From Fibrobacter sp. (GTDB lineage: Bacteria; Fibrobacterota; Fibrobacteria; Fibrobacterales; Fibrobacteraceae): 53,871 nt of DNA. Each line of letters begins with the position of its first letter. Positions within the stretch are counted from its first letter, which is position 1. The notes under the pieces are model-generated. The model was given only the letters and a program-made list of their open reading frames with translations, searched no databases and had not been told where the DNA came from. Both the position numbers and the translations under genes were made by a program. The DNA is taken from assembly GCA_024398845.1 (NCBI GenBank), contig JAKSIM010000015.1, positions 1-53,871 on the forward strand, given 5' to 3'. Shown here piece after piece: positions 1 to 8,402 of the stretch.

Positions 1-269
1 CCTCTTCTTCTGTAGACCAGTCTTCTGACAGCAAGGACGGTTCCTCTTCTTCTGTCGACCAGTCTTCCGACAGTAAGGACGATTCCTCTTCTTCTGAAGG
101 TTCGACGTTTGTGAAGAGCTTTGAGGCTCCGAGTGTTGGTTCTGAAGAAGTTATGATGCGTCGCTTGGATGGTACTTTGGTCAAAAACGCCAAAAATGCT
201 GTTCCGGGTGTCTATTACGTAAAGACGGCAAATGGCTTGTGGAAGAAAAAGGTCGTATTGCCTAAATAA
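1..269 (+). CDS. C-terminal end of a serine-rich secreted or surface protein (5' end outside window)
   Basis: An open frame runs in from the window edge (first full codon at 3) and stops with TAA at 267-269. It starts with two in-frame copies of a 42-bp, 14-codon repeat (3-44 and 45-86) rich in Ser, Asp and Gln, the usual flexible linker of Fibrobacter extracellular proteins. The last about 50 residues form a small domain ending GVYYVKTANGLWKKKVVL. This resembles the C-terminal sorting domains of type IX secretion cargo (G-x-Y-x-V-K near the end, then a Lys/Val-rich final strand). Two other proteins in this window end in a similar way. The catalytic or binding part lies upstream, so function cannot be named. 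The frame is certain; the secretion role is inferred. Confidence 0.75.
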   Translation, partial: SSSVDQSSDSKDGSSSSVDQSSDSKDDSSSSEGSTFVKSFEAPSVGSEEVMMRRLDGTLVKNAKNAVPGVYYVKTANGLWKKKVVLPK

Positions 270-305
270 TTTTTTCGCAGAAATTCTATTTGCTATATTG
301 TGAAT

Positions 306-725
306 ATGAGTTTCTTGAAAAATGTTTTTAAAATAGTGGCAGTGGCTCTGTGGGTCACTGTCCCTCTTTTTGCCCAGGATTCCACTACTGTGGAACAATC
401 GGCTAACTCTGAAGTTAATTCGGAAATTGCCCTTCGCGATAGCCTTATGGCGGTGCAAGATAGCTCTTGCTCGGTAGAAAAGCAATCTTTGCGCCAATCG
501 CTTGAATTGGAGCAGGCCAAGAGTGCCAACTGGGAACAAAGCTACAATACCATGAAAAAAGATAATGAACTTTGTGCCAAGGCATTAAGCGTTTCGCTTG
601 GTGTTCAAGAGAAAAAAAAGGAAAAAGAGGAAGAGGAAAAGGAAATCTCGGCGATGGCTACGGGGTCTTCTTTTTTTGGTGGTTTGGGTCTAGGTCTTTT
701 AATTATGTGGCTTATAATGAAGTAA
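306..725 (+). CDS. Small membrane-anchored coiled-coil protein, unknown function
   Basis: About 139 residues. The N-terminus has a signal peptide (Lys near the start, hydrophobic core, then PLFAQ as a probable cleavage site). The middle is Gln/Glu/Lys-rich and probably a coiled coil (residues about 40-105), followed by a strongly charged Lys/Glu stretch. The end is a Gly-rich hydrophobic segment (GGLGLGLLIMWLIMK) that should span the membrane, leaving the charged tract next to the bilayer. ATG at 306 is preferred to an in-frame GTG at 300: the signal peptide begins there and a TATATT box at 294-299 sits only six bases before it, implying a very short or absent leader. There is no Shine-Dalgarno sequence. 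No family recognised. It lies 19 bases before the next gene, so the two may be cotranscribed. Confidence 0.7.
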   Translation: MSFLKNVFKIVAVALWVTVPLFAQDSTTVEQSANSEVNSEIALRDSLMAVQDSSCSVEKQSLRQSLELEQAKSANWEQSYNTMKKDNELCAKALSVSLGVQEKKKEKEEEEKEISAMATGSSFFGGLGLGLLIMWLIMK

Positions 726-744
726 GCCTTAGGATGGGTCAAAT

Positions 745-2328
745 ATGAGATTATTTTATTCTGTGTCATTGAGTTTGCTTTTAGGGGCTGGCTTTTGCTG
801 CGCCAAAAAGCTGGACGTTACGGTGATGAAGATGTCGTCTCCTATGCAAATGGGAAACGTTCTTGCGCCATTGTCAAGTATGACGATGACGACTGCAGAA
901 ATTTCTGCGTATATGCCGGGGCAAAAGCTGCTTTTTGTTGTGTCCGATGTCGATGCAATGGAAGTTCTGGATCTTAAGAATCCCGCCCACCCAAAGCGCC
1001 AAAAGAATGTGGCCCTGAAAGGCGTTGGGAGTAGCGTCTCTGTGAATGGCAATTTGATTGCCGTGAGTTCTTTGGCTCCGGAACCGAGTGATACGGGCTT
1101 TGTGGAAATTTTTAAGATGGACGGTGTGACAAAGACTGGCGTAGGCAAAGGCGCTGGTGTGAAAAAGGTTGCGGAATTCCGCTTGTGTCACCAACCCGAC
1201 ATGTTGACTTTTTCTCCTGATGGAAGAAAGCTTTTGGTCGCATGTGAAGGTAGTCCTGACGCTGAGTTTGAGAACGACCCCGCTGGTGGCATTGCTGTGT
1301 TGAGTTTGCCAGAAAATGACGACGACCTTGCGAATGGCGTTAAGGTGAATGTACTTGGTTTTGAGGACCAGGATTCTACCGCCTTGATGAAGGCCGGTGT
1401 TCGTAGAATTGGGGCTGCGCCGTTCTACAAGACATTGGAACCGGAATACATTACTGTATCCGAGGATTCCAAGGTGGCGTGGGTGAGCTTGCAAGAGAAC
1501 AATGCAATGGCCCGTGTGGATTTGACCACTGAAAAGATTACGAATGTGTTCCCCTTTGGCTTTGTTGACCATTCTAAGCCCGGCTTTGGTATCGATGCCA
1601 AGGGTGATGGCAAGGCTAGCATTGAAAATATCCCTGTGCATGGGCTTCGCCAGCCAGATGGTATGACCAATATAACGCTTGATGGAAAGACTTTTGTGCT
1701 TACCGCAAACGAGGGCGCTCCTGTCAATGATTACAAGGATTGGACCGACGCAACGACTCCGCTGGTTTTGTTTGAACAAAATAAGCTGGACCAATCTGTT
1801 TTTGATGCTGCGATGCTAAGCAAGTTGCAAAAACTTACGGTGAGCAGGTTGGATGGTTGCCCCGAGGTGGTTAGTGGTAAGTGCCCGTATTTGACGAGTT
1901 TCGGTTCTCGTTCCATGAGTATTTTTGATGGTACGACTGGTGCGCTTATCTGGGATTCGGGTGACCAGTTAGAACAGATGTTTGCAAAAGTTGCTCCGGA
2001 ATACTTTAACTGGAATGCCAAGAAGGCTAAGTTCAAAAAGGAAACGCGCAGCGCAGATAAGGGGTGCGAACCTGAGAATGTGACCATTGGTATGGTGGGC
2101 GATAAACGCTATGCATTTTTGGGCCTTGAACGCATGAGTGGCGTTGCCGTGTTTGACATTACCGATGTGAATGCTCCGAAACTTGTGGATTACTATCTTG
2201 ATCCTAAAGATCGTGGTCCGGAAGGAATCTTGTTTATTTCTGCAGACAAGAGCCCTGTTCCTGGACAGGCTTTGCTGATTGTCGGTTACGAATACAGCAA
2301 AACGCTCACGATTTACAAGGTCAACTAA
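745..2328 (+). CDS. Choice-of-anchor I family secreted beta-propeller protein
   Basis: 527 residues with a signal peptide (hydrophobic core to about residue 20, ending GFCCA-KK). The body matches the choice-of-anchor I family of secreted seven-bladed-propeller-like proteins. Visible landmarks are LLVACEGSPDAEFENDPAGG, EPEYITVSEDSKVAWVSLQE, FVLTANEGAPVNDY, and a final blade with GPEGILFISADKSP. The family is often found beside phosphatases or as a surface protein in many phyla. Its biochemical activity is not established, so none is assigned. ATG at 745 follows an AGGATGG ribosome site at 731-737 with normal spacing. It converges with the helicase gene, which ends 17 bases beyond its stop; a hairpin fills that gap. 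Confidence 0.8.
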   Translation: MRLFYSVSLSLLLGAGFCCAKKLDVTVMKMSSPMQMGNVLAPLSSMTMTTAEISAYMPGQKLLFVVSDVDAMEVLDLKNPAHPKRQKNVALKGVGSSVSVNGNLIAVSSLAPEPSDTGFVEIFKMDGVTKTGVGKGAGVKKVAEFRLCHQPDMLTFSPDGRKLLVACEGSPDAEFENDPAGGIAVLSLPENDDDLANGVKVNVLGFEDQDSTALMKAGVRRIGAAPFYKTLEPEYITVSEDSKVAWVSLQENNAMARVDLTTEKITNVFPFGFVDHSKPGFGIDAKGDGKASIENIPVHGLRQPDGMTNITLDGKTFVLTANEGAPVNDYKDWTDATTPLVLFEQNKLDQSVFDAAMLSKLQKLTVSRLDGCPEVVSGKCPYLTSFGSRSMSIFDGTTGALIWDSGDQLEQMFAKVAPEYFNWNAKKAKFKKETRSADKGCEPENVTIGMVGDKRYAFLGLERMSGVAVFDITDVNAPKLVDYYLDPKDRGPEGILFISADKSPVPGQALLIVGYEYSKTLTIYKVN

Positions 2329-2329
2329 T

Positions 2330-2357
2330 AAAAAACCTGAGCGTTTAGAGAACGCTC
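2330..2357 (-). terminator. Terminator for the HrpB-type helicase gene
   Basis: Stem GAGCGTT (2339-2345), loop TAGAG, AACGCTC (2351-2357). Read on the minus strand it is followed by a run of T (complement of the A-run at 2331-2335). It overlaps the stop codon of the helicase gene (2345-2347). The plus-strand gene ending at 2328 may use the stem as well but has no T-run beyond it. Confidence 0.65.
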
Positions 2358-4933
2358 TCGGGCCAAGGATGCTTCGGGTAACGCCCCCGAAGCTCTTTTC
2401 GTACTTCGGCGTAGGTGTTTTGCCAAAAGCCCGTAAGGTCCCATGTTTTTTGAATGGTGCGGAAGTTCGGGGCTAAAATATCGTAGCGAACTTTGATTTT
2501 CCCGTCGGCAATTTTATGCTCGCCGCGAAGCTGCATCAGGTCTTCGATGCGGGCAGAAATCTCGACGAGAACGTCATCTGCGGTTTCTTGATAACTGTAG
2601 CGGGCACGCTTGCCGTTCGGTAGCATATAGTGGTCGGGGAAGGTCTTGTTGAGCCAGGCGAGCATGGATTTGCCAAAGTAGTCCTCGACAATGTCGCGGT
2701 AACGATTCTCGTTGATGTCGCGCAGCAAAAAGATTCCGCTTGCAAATTCATCAAAGAGAAGTTCCATGTCTTCTTCATTGAATTCTTGCAGGCCGTATTC
2801 TGGGTAGAGTTTTGCCGCAAGACGCATTTTGATGAGGAGCACCTGCAAGTCTTCGGTGAGGTATTTGCCACTCCAGTTTTCTTTTTCAATCTTGTTGCGC
2901 CAGGCGTCAACGGTGAGTTCCTTGAGTTTTGCGAGAACTTTGGGCGAAGCTTCTTGCGGGAGGATTTCTTTGCGGCTGAGTTCCCGTTCTCCGCTGGTGT
3001 GGACTTCGACTCCAATAAAGCGTTCTTGACCACTGCGCCACAAGAGTTCGTAGCTTATGGTTTCGCTTTGGTCTGCAATAAGTTCTTTGGGAACGGGGGC
3101 GTAAAGGCTTACGCGCAATTCCGATTTGCTACCGCCGCCCGTGCGAAGCATGGTGAGGGCCAATAAAGCGTAGGGCGGCTCCGTTACTTGCAAACGGATG
3201 GTGTTGCCGTTATCGAGTTTGTAAACGTTCCCGTTTGGGGTGGCGAGTCGGTCGGGGAATGCCGATAACAGAGCTGCCGAAAGAGCCGTGGCCTGGATGT
3301 TTTTTGTTGCACTTGATGCGTTTGCGGTAGTGCTTAAACTGTTGCGAAAATCGCGAAGCTGGTTGAGTGTAAAAATGACTTCGCGCGGAGTGCTGATGCT
3401 TTTGGACAAAGTATCGTTCGCTAGTGTCAAAACGTTGAGCGGAAACTTTGATTTTTGCACATACTCTGTGCCGGAGTGAATCCATGCGAGGGCAGCGAGC
3501 AATACGTCTGGGAGTTCGGCTTGGCTTGTGGCACGCGCCAGGAGGAGCGCCAGCGGAATGCTTGAAATTGGCGTTTGAATGGCCCGCTTGCCGAGTTCCG
3601 TGATGCGACCGTTCTGCAACATGCCGAAAGTTTCCAAAAGCTTGGTGGCGGCTTGTTCGCGGGCGGCGGGAATCGCTGTGGGGAGCGTGAGAACCGTGTT
3701 TTTGACGCTCTCCGGAATGGAACTTGTGGCAAAACTTTCAAGTGCGGCTTTTTGCAACAAGAGCTCGCTGGGCTCAATCTGCGTGACTTCTGGGATAATC
3801 CCGCGGGGCATGCGGGTTTCGGCGTCTTCGCTCCACAGGCGTATGGCGCAACCGTTTTGCGTACGGCCACTGCGGCCACTGCGCTGGATGGCGTTTTGCA
3901 TAGAAATCGGGAGTGTGCGGAGTACGTTCACTTTTTCGCTGTCGTCATACTCGCTTACGCGCTCGACGCCGGAGTCCACTACGCCTGTCACGTTCGGGAC
4001 GGTAATGGAGGTCTCGGCAATGTTGGTTGTAAAAATTACGCGAGGGCGTTCGGTTTCTTCAAAAATGCGATCCTGCGTTTCACGGTCTTGTCCACCGTAG
4101 AGCTCCAGGAATTCGGCGCAGTTCGGGCCAAGTGCTTCCGTCGCTGCCGTGTGGCAACGCGCGATTTCGGCCTTGCCCGGTAAAAACACGAGGGTCGTTT
4201 GCCAAATGTTGTTGCGGTACAGCGTGCGGAGCGCGCGCACCACTTCGGCTTCGAGTCCAACGCCCGAGGCTATCGTCGTGCCCGTTGGGGGCGCTTGGTG
4301 CAGAACCTGCACCGGGTATAGCGGATGCCCGAGCTCCAGGCATTTGACTCCGAGCGCTTTTTCCATTTCTTCGCGATTGAGCTTTGCGCTCATCACGGCC
4401 ACTCGTGGCATATTTTTTGCCGCGACCCGATTGTCGTTTAAATTCTCAGCGACCCGACTGCCGTTTAAATCCTCGGTGGTTTGGTCGTTGGAGTGGCTGG
4501 CGGATTTTTGCGTGGTAAGCAAATACGCAAATAGCAAATCCATGTCGGCCTTTCGCTCGTGGTATTCGTCAAAGATGACCCACTCGGCATCCATTTTGCC
4601 GTGCAGCAGTTCTTGCAAAAAGTTTCCGTAAGTCTGGAACAAAATGCGAGTGGCGCTGCTTTTGCAACTGTCTTGCCTAAATTGGTAACCGACGGTTTTG
4701 CCGCAGGGCTCGTTGTGGAGCTTGGCGGAGTATTGCGCAAGCGAGAGGGCGGCAATGCGTCTTGGCTGCAGCACTACAATGCGGCCTTTAAAATGCTGAC
4801 TCAAAAACCATGGAATATAAAGGGACTTGCCGCTACCGGTTGGAGCCTCAATCAATAAGTTCCTGGATGTGTTTACAGCACGGACTAGCTTGTCTTCTTC
4901 TTCGGCGAGGGCAAGGTCTTTGTACGAGCGCAT
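2345..4933 (-). CDS. hrpB: ATP-dependent RNA helicase HrpB-like (DEAH family)
   Basis: 862 residues, the usual HrpB size. Motif I is APTGSGKS (residues 30-37), motif II is DEYH (122-125), motif V region TNIAETSITVPNV, motif VI QRSGRSGR. The C-terminus keeps the HrpB-specific block with PNGKRARYSY and RYPKHPWPE. DEAH helicases of this group unwind RNA; the precise HrpB substrate in bacteria is not settled. Two oddities: motif III, usually SAT, reads SAK; and between motifs II and III there is a 27-bp in-frame tandem repeat (4422-4475), giving EDLNGSRVA then ENLNDNRVA. ATG at 4933 is the only start consistent with motif I. A TATAGC box (4939-4944, complement) lies five bases before it with no ribosome site, suggesting a short leader. 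Downstream of a small membrane-anchored gene on the same strand. Confidence 0.88.
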   Translation of the reverse strand: MRSYKDLALAEEEDKLVRAVNTSRNLLIEAPTGSGKSLYIPWFLSQHFKGRIVVLQPRRIAALSLAQYSAKLHNEPCGKTVGYQFRQDSCKSSATRILFQTYGNFLQELLHGKMDAEWVIFDEYHERKADMDLLFAYLLTTQKSASHSNDQTTEDLNGSRVAENLNDNRVAAKNMPRVAVMSAKLNREEMEKALGVKCLELGHPLYPVQVLHQAPPTGTTIASGVGLEAEVVRALRTLYRNNIWQTTLVFLPGKAEIARCHTAATEALGPNCAEFLELYGGQDRETQDRIFEETERPRVIFTTNIAETSITVPNVTGVVDSGVERVSEYDDSEKVNVLRTLPISMQNAIQRSGRSGRTQNGCAIRLWSEDAETRMPRGIIPEVTQIEPSELLLQKAALESFATSSIPESVKNTVLTLPTAIPAAREQAATKLLETFGMLQNGRITELGKRAIQTPISSIPLALLLARATSQAELPDVLLAALAWIHSGTEYVQKSKFPLNVLTLANDTLSKSISTPREVIFTLNQLRDFRNSLSTTANASSATKNIQATALSAALLSAFPDRLATPNGNVYKLDNGNTIRLQVTEPPYALLALTMLRTGGGSKSELRVSLYAPVPKELIADQSETISYELLWRSGQERFIGVEVHTSGERELSRKEILPQEASPKVLAKLKELTVDAWRNKIEKENWSGKYLTEDLQVLLIKMRLAAKLYPEYGLQEFNEEDMELLFDEFASGIFLLRDINENRYRDIVEDYFGKSMLAWLNKTFPDHYMLPNGKRARYSYQETADDVLVEISARIEDLMQLRGEHKIADGKIKVRYDILAPNFRTIQKTWDLTGFWQNTYAEVRKELRGRYPKHPWPESVL
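4422..4475 (-). repeat. 27-bp in-frame tandem duplication inside the helicase gene
   Basis: GCGACCCGA at 4422 and again at 4449, each followed by a near-identical tail (TTGTCGTTTAAATTCTC and CTGCCGTTTAAATCCTC). Period is exactly 27 bp, or nine codons, so the frame is kept. The encoded residues lie in a Ser/Asn-rich loop between helicase motifs II and III. Confidence 0.85.
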
Positions 4934-4962
4934 ATTAGGCTATAGGCAAATTTTTTGCCGTA

Positions 4963-5430
4963 TTACACCTTGGGGTACTTGAGCTTCTCGCCCGTGGCGA
5001 CGTCCATGTAAGGCGGCTTTCCTTCGCGGAACTTCTGGTTGATGACCAGGTTCTCGATGCGGCGGCGGAGACCAGCTTCCGTTTTGCAGAAAAAGTAGAC
5101 AACCTTGTTGGTGCCCGGCACGAGGAACATGGCGAGTTTGTACTTGGCCTTGACTGCGTTGCGGAAGGTCTTCATGTTCTCTTTGCTCGGGAGCACGAGA
5201 TTGCTGTTTTCCTTGGTTTCGCAAATCATGTCGGCATCGGCGAGCAAAGCCTTGGATTTTTGCTTGAGGGCTGCAAAGTTCGGTTCAGTGTTCTTGCGGA
5301 TGGTTTCCAAGTTGAATGCTCCGCCGCCTTCCTTCATTGCTTTGCGAAGACCGCGCACGGCAAAAACCATCAAGACCACAATAATAACGGCAATGAGCCA
5401 GGGCCAGTAATTAGCGAGAAAATCTAACAT
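4963..5430 (-). CDS. Single-pass membrane protein of unknown function
   Basis: 155 residues. Residues about 8-28 (NYWPWLIAVIIVVLMVFAV) form one N-terminal membrane helix, followed by Arg/Lys (positive-inside), so the remaining about 125 residues should be cytoplasmic. That soluble part alternates helix and strand and has no motif I recognise; it contains two Cys (in DADMICETKE and YFFCKTE) and many Lys. AGAGG lies a few bases before the ATG on the minus strand, and a TATAGG box slightly further out. The helicase ATG lies 30 bases beyond its stop, with a short GGCAAA/TTTGCC hairpin (4945-4959) between. Diverges from the BamA-like gene. Confidence 0.65.
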   Translation of the reverse strand: MLDFLANYWPWLIAVIIVVLMVFAVRGLRKAMKEGGGAFNLETIRKNTEPNFAALKQKSKALLADADMICETKENSNLVLPSKENMKTFRNAVKAKYKLAMFLVPGTNKVVYFFCKTEAGLRRRIENLVINQKFREGKPPYMDVATGEKLKYPKV

Positions 5431-5486
5431 ATAAAACCTCTATTTGCCTATAAAGATAGAAAATGCGCCGTCATTTGTTTTTGGTT

Positions 5487-5527
5487 AACCTCGTGTTTTT
5501 CTATTTTTATGGTGTAACAGCGAGGTT
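5487..5527 (+). promoter_or_regulatory. Inverted repeat covering the ribosome site of the BamA-like gene
   Basis: AACCTCG (5487-5493) is a perfect reverse complement of CGAGGTT (5521-5527). The right arm contains GAGG, the ribosome site for the GTG start at 5530. If transcription starts upstream, the hairpin would hide that site. Structure is seen directly; a regulatory role is inference. Confidence 0.4.
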
Positions 5528-5529
5528 GT

Positions 5530-6840
5530 GTGCCCAAGACGTTTGTAAAAATTTTGACAGGAGTCCTGCTTTTGGCGGGAGCCGTAATGGCGCAGGGTGC
5601 GGCGTTTGCGGATGCTTGCGCGGATGGGGCTGTGGTTATGGCCATTCGTTTTGAAGGTCTTGAAAATACCAAATCTCGTGTAGTCGAAAGAGAACTTTTA
5701 AATAAGGTTGGGGAGACGTTCTCCTCGGTGAAGTTTGAGGCCGAAAAGCGCAAGTTACAGGACCTGGACCTTTTTACCGAAATAAATGTGCGTTGTGAAA
5801 CGGCTTCGGTTGCCGGGGCAAGCGCCGGGGTGCCTTCGGTTACGGTTGTTTATGCGTTCCAGGAGATTTTCCGCTGGATTCCGGCCCCTGCTGGTAAGGT
5901 GACCGACCGTGATGGGCTCATGATTGGGCTTGCTTTTGCAAACCTGAACTTGGCTGGCGAGGACATTCGTGCGGAGGTGCAATACCGAACGGCTATTGAT
6001 CCGATTTTCAATAACAACGAATACGCTTTTTACGCAAGTTCCCCGTATTTGTTTGGCCTCCCGCTGGGCTGGAATTTTGAATTTTTGCGTACCGACAGTT
6101 GGGATGACATTCGCGGATTCGAGGATGCGAGCTGGCTTTTTGACCTAGATTTGGATTGGGCTCTGTTCCAGCATTTCTCTGTACTTGCGACGGGGGCTTA
6201 CCGCTATCTTGAAGGTGGTTACGGAAGCTTGCCCGAGTATGGCGCGGGTTTTGCGATTGATTATCGCGATGCAGAACTTGATACCCGCAAAGGTGTTTAC
6301 TATGAATACATGATGACTCATGTAGGGGCTGGCAAGGGAAGTAACGGCAAGGGCGAAAACTATTGGGAACTCTTGAACGATGCGCGAGCCTATTTTACTT
6401 TGAATCGATTTGTGACGGGTGCGACGGCATTGTTCCGCTACCGCCCGGGAACCGTGAATTTTTACGATTATTATTACCATGGCGGGGTCAATACGTTCCG
6501 CGGTCATGAATCTGACTCCATTCACGTAGGAGTGCATGAGGTTATGCTCACGCTCGAGGAACGTTTTGTATTGATTGATCGCAAGGCTTTCAGTATTGCG
6601 GGTGTTAATTTATTCTATGGCGTCCAGCTGGTTGTTGGCCTTGATGGAAATCTGCTTTGGGATAAAGGTCGGCCCGGGTGGGACAATTACGAAGGAGCCG
6701 TTTATGGCGGTGTTCATCTGGTGATTCCTGCTCTAGACCGCATTCGCCTAGAAGTGGGGTATAGCCCCGATAAGGGCGAACCCGTGTTCCACTTTGGCCT
6801 CTATGACAAGACGATTTCTGCCCGCTGGCGCAGCCGCTAG
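5530..6840 (+). CDS. BamA/Omp85-like outer membrane protein with one POTRA domain
   Basis: 436 residues: signal peptide (residues 1-27, cleavage near FADA), one POTRA-like domain (about 36-100: IRFEGLENTKSRVVERELL, then a Lys-rich helix and LDLFTEINVRCE), then a barrel of alternating aromatic strands to the end. The final strand motif VFHFGLYDKTISARW ends in an aromatic residue plus RSR, as barrel proteins often do. The Omp85 family inserts or moves proteins or lipids across the outer membrane. With one POTRA it resembles short Omp85 or patatin-linked barrels rather than BamA (five POTRA). GTG at 5530 is chosen because the signal peptide begins there and GAGG (5522-5525) precedes it; the first in-frame ATG would remove most of the signal. 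Stands alone, divergent from the gene at 4963-5430. Confidence 0.75.
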   Translation: MPKTFVKILTGVLLLAGAVMAQGAAFADACADGAVVMAIRFEGLENTKSRVVERELLNKVGETFSSVKFEAEKRKLQDLDLFTEINVRCETASVAGASAGVPSVTVVYAFQEIFRWIPAPAGKVTDRDGLMIGLAFANLNLAGEDIRAEVQYRTAIDPIFNNNEYAFYASSPYLFGLPLGWNFEFLRTDSWDDIRGFEDASWLFDLDLDWALFQHFSVLATGAYRYLEGGYGSLPEYGAGFAIDYRDAELDTRKGVYYEYMMTHVGAGKGSNGKGENYWELLNDARAYFTLNRFVTGATALFRYRPGTVNFYDYYYHGGVNTFRGHESDSIHVGVHEVMLTLEERFVLIDRKAFSIAGVNLFYGVQLVVGLDGNLLWDKGRPGWDNYEGAVYGGVHLVIPALDRIRLEVGYSPDKGEPVFHFGLYDKTISARWRSR

Positions 6841-6892
6841 TTACAGCATTTTATCGTATATCACACCTTTAAAGCAGTCCCCTTGACGAAAT

Positions 6893-6921
6893 CCCCATAA
6901 ATGTTAAATTTGAGCTAACAT
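6893..6921 (+). promoter_or_regulatory. Probable sigma-70-type promoter for ppa
   Basis: TTGACG (6893-6898) and TAACAT (6916-6921) are 17 bases apart, a good -35/-10 pair, about 50 bases before the ppa ribosome site CTGGAG (6961-6966). Confidence 0.5.
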
Positions 6922-6971
6922 TTTGAATAATAAAGATTTATGGGCCCTATGGTGGACCCTCTGGAGCGTAA

Positions 6972-7562
6972 ATGTCAATTAATTATCTGGATCTCCCGAT
7001 TGGTCGCAAGTATCCTTTTGAAGTGGATTGCGTTGTTGAAATCGGCAAAGATACCAACCTGAAGTATGAGTACGATGAACGTTTGCATGTGTTCCGCTTG
7101 GATCGTTGTCTCTTGAGCTCTATGAGCTATCCTTGTACCTATGGCTTTATCCCGAGTACCAAGGCCGATGATGGCGATGCCTTGGACATGCTCATTTATA
7201 GCCCTGCATCCATGATTACGGGTACGGTTTGTACGTGTCGCGTCATCGGTGCTTTGGACATGACCGATGGCGGCAAAAAGGACTACAAGGTCCTCGGCGT
7301 TCCGGTCTTTAACCCGCGCCCAATCAAGGACATTGGTGATGTGGACCAAATGTTCCTCCGCATTACCAAGAACTTCTTCCAGAACTACAAGGAACTGGAA
7401 GGCAAGGATGTTCAGATTGGTGAATGGAAAGATGCCGCTTTTGCCCGTGAAAAGGTTATTGTGGCGCATCGCGCCTATTTCCAGAACCAGGTCCAAATTC
7501 CCGAGACATTCTACCAGGAACCGGAAAGCGCCGAGCATTTACCGCCAGAAGAACTTATTTAA
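6972..7562 (+). CDS. ppa: Inorganic pyrophosphatase, family I
   Basis: 196 residues, within the range for soluble family I pyrophosphatases. The enzyme splits pyrophosphate to two phosphates in the cytoplasm with Mg2+, pulling biosynthetic reactions forward. The signature D-x-D-x-x-D is present as DGDALDML near residues 73-80 (commonly DGDPLD, so Pro is Ala here), with the upstream YPCTYGFIPST block that lines the active site, and further acidic and Lys residues in KDIGDVDQM. ATG at 6972 follows CTGGAG with five bases between. It is a single-gene unit with its own promoter and a strong terminator just after the stop. Confidence 0.93.
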   Translation: MSINYLDLPIGRKYPFEVDCVVEIGKDTNLKYEYDERLHVFRLDRCLLSSMSYPCTYGFIPSTKADDGDALDMLIYSPASMITGTVCTCRVIGALDMTDGGKKDYKVLGVPVFNPRPIKDIGDVDQMFLRITKNFFQNYKELEGKDVQIGEWKDAAFAREKVIVAHRAYFQNQVQIPETFYQEPESAEHLPPEELI

Positions 7563-7582
7563 ATTTTCTTTTTTTACAAATT

Positions 7583-7608
7583 TCCCGGCATGGACCGGGA
7601 TTTTTTTT
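7583..7608 (+). terminator. Rho-independent terminator of ppa
   Basis: Perfect stem TCCCGG (7583-7588), six-base loop, CCGGGA (7595-7600), followed directly by eight T (7601-7608). Confidence 0.9.
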
Positions 7609-7623
7609 GAATTTTTGGATGAT

Positions 7624-7652
7624 AAAAAAAACGCTCGCATTGCTGCGAGCGT
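7624..7652 (-). terminator. Rho-independent terminator of rpsD
   Basis: Perfect nine-base stem ACGCTCGCA (7631-7639) / TGCGAGCGT (7644-7652) with a four-base loop. On the minus strand it runs into a T-run (complement of the A-run at 7624-7630). It ends the rpsD transcript arriving from the right. Confidence 0.88.
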
Positions 7653-7685
7653 CTTTTGTAAGCTTTTGGAGCTTGTCTCGGATTA

Positions 7686-8291
7686 CTACCTGGAGTAGTA
7701 TTCCACGACGAGCTGTTCTTCCAGCTGAACAGGAATCTGTTCGCGGAGCGGAAGCTTGACGAGGGAGCCTTCCATCTTGCCGGCATCAACGGTCAAATAT
7801 TCCGGAGCGGCCGGGGCGTTGGCGATGGCTTCCTTGATCTGCACGTGTTCCTTGGACTGTTCGCGAATAGCGATCACGTCGCCGGCCTTGATCTGGCGGG
7901 CGGGAGAGAAGCTACGAACGCCGTTCACGGTGAAATGACCGTGGGTGACGTACTGGCGAGCAGCGAAAATCGTGCGGGCAAAACCCATGCGATAGACGAG
8001 TGCGTCGAGACGGGTTTCCAAAAGGATCATCAGGTTATCACCGGCAGAACCTTCACGACGGTTAGCTTCCTTGTATGCCTTGGCGAGCTGAGCTTCGGAA
8101 ATGTTGTAGGTGAAACGAAGACGCTGCTTTTCGACGAGCTGCTGCTTATACACAGAAGAAGACTTCTTGCGGTTCTGACCATGCTGGCCAGGTGCGAAGT
8201 TGCGGCGGTCGAGAGCCTTTTGAGTCTTTTGGGAAACGGCAATGCCCAGAGAACGAGCAACTTTGCCTTTAGGTCCGCGGAAGGACGACAT
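7686..8291 (-). CDS. rpsD: 30S ribosomal protein S4
   Basis: 201 residues, the normal length. N-terminal domain with RGPKGKVARSLGI and the RRNFAPGQHGQ block, then the S4 RNA-binding domain from about residue 92 (ETRLDALVYRMGFARTIFAARQYVTHGHFTVNG). S4 binds 16S rRNA early in small-subunit assembly. It is a Cys-free form: the zinc-binding cysteines found near the N-terminus of some S4 proteins are absent. ATG at 8291 has an AAAGAGG ribosome site (8298-8304). Here the gene stands alone with its own terminator rather than inside the alpha operon with rpsM, rpsK and rpoA. Its leader has small hairpins near the ribosome site, which fits the known self-repression of S4 genes but is not proof. Confidence 0.95.
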   Translation of the reverse strand: MSSFRGPKGKVARSLGIAVSQKTQKALDRRNFAPGQHGQNRKKSSSVYKQQLVEKQRLRFTYNISEAQLAKAYKEANRREGSAGDNLMILLETRLDALVYRMGFARTIFAARQYVTHGHFTVNGVRSFSPARQIKAGDVIAIREQSKEHVQIKEAIANAPAAPEYLTVDAGKMEGSLVKLPLREQIPVQLEEQLVVEYYSR

Positions 8292-8388
8292 ATTGTACCT
8301 CTTTGAGGAAGCTCTTTGGTTTTACTTGCAAATTGGTAGAGCTTGGCACGACTTGCAAGAGTAGAGCCCAATAATAGCAATATTGGGC
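8292..8388 (-). promoter_or_regulatory. Structured leader of rpsD, possibly also terminator of the upstream lipoprotein gene
   Basis: A strong hairpin GCCCAATA (8366-8373) / TATTGGGC (8381-8388) lies between the lipoprotein stop at 8403 and rpsD. On the minus strand it is followed by only a weak T-rich tract; a run of six T follows on the plus strand instead. Nearer the gene, CCTC and GAGG flank AAA and would close a small stem over the ribosome site. S4 is known to repress its own mRNA in other bacteria, so the leader is a candidate for that control. Confidence 0.4.
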
Positions 8389-8402
8389 CCTTTTTTCAAG
8401 GA

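Noticed and set aside
8310..8350. tRNA-like GGTAGAGC near the rpsD leader
   Set aside because: The D-arm geometry is wrong (arms too far apart) and there is no anticodon or T-arm.
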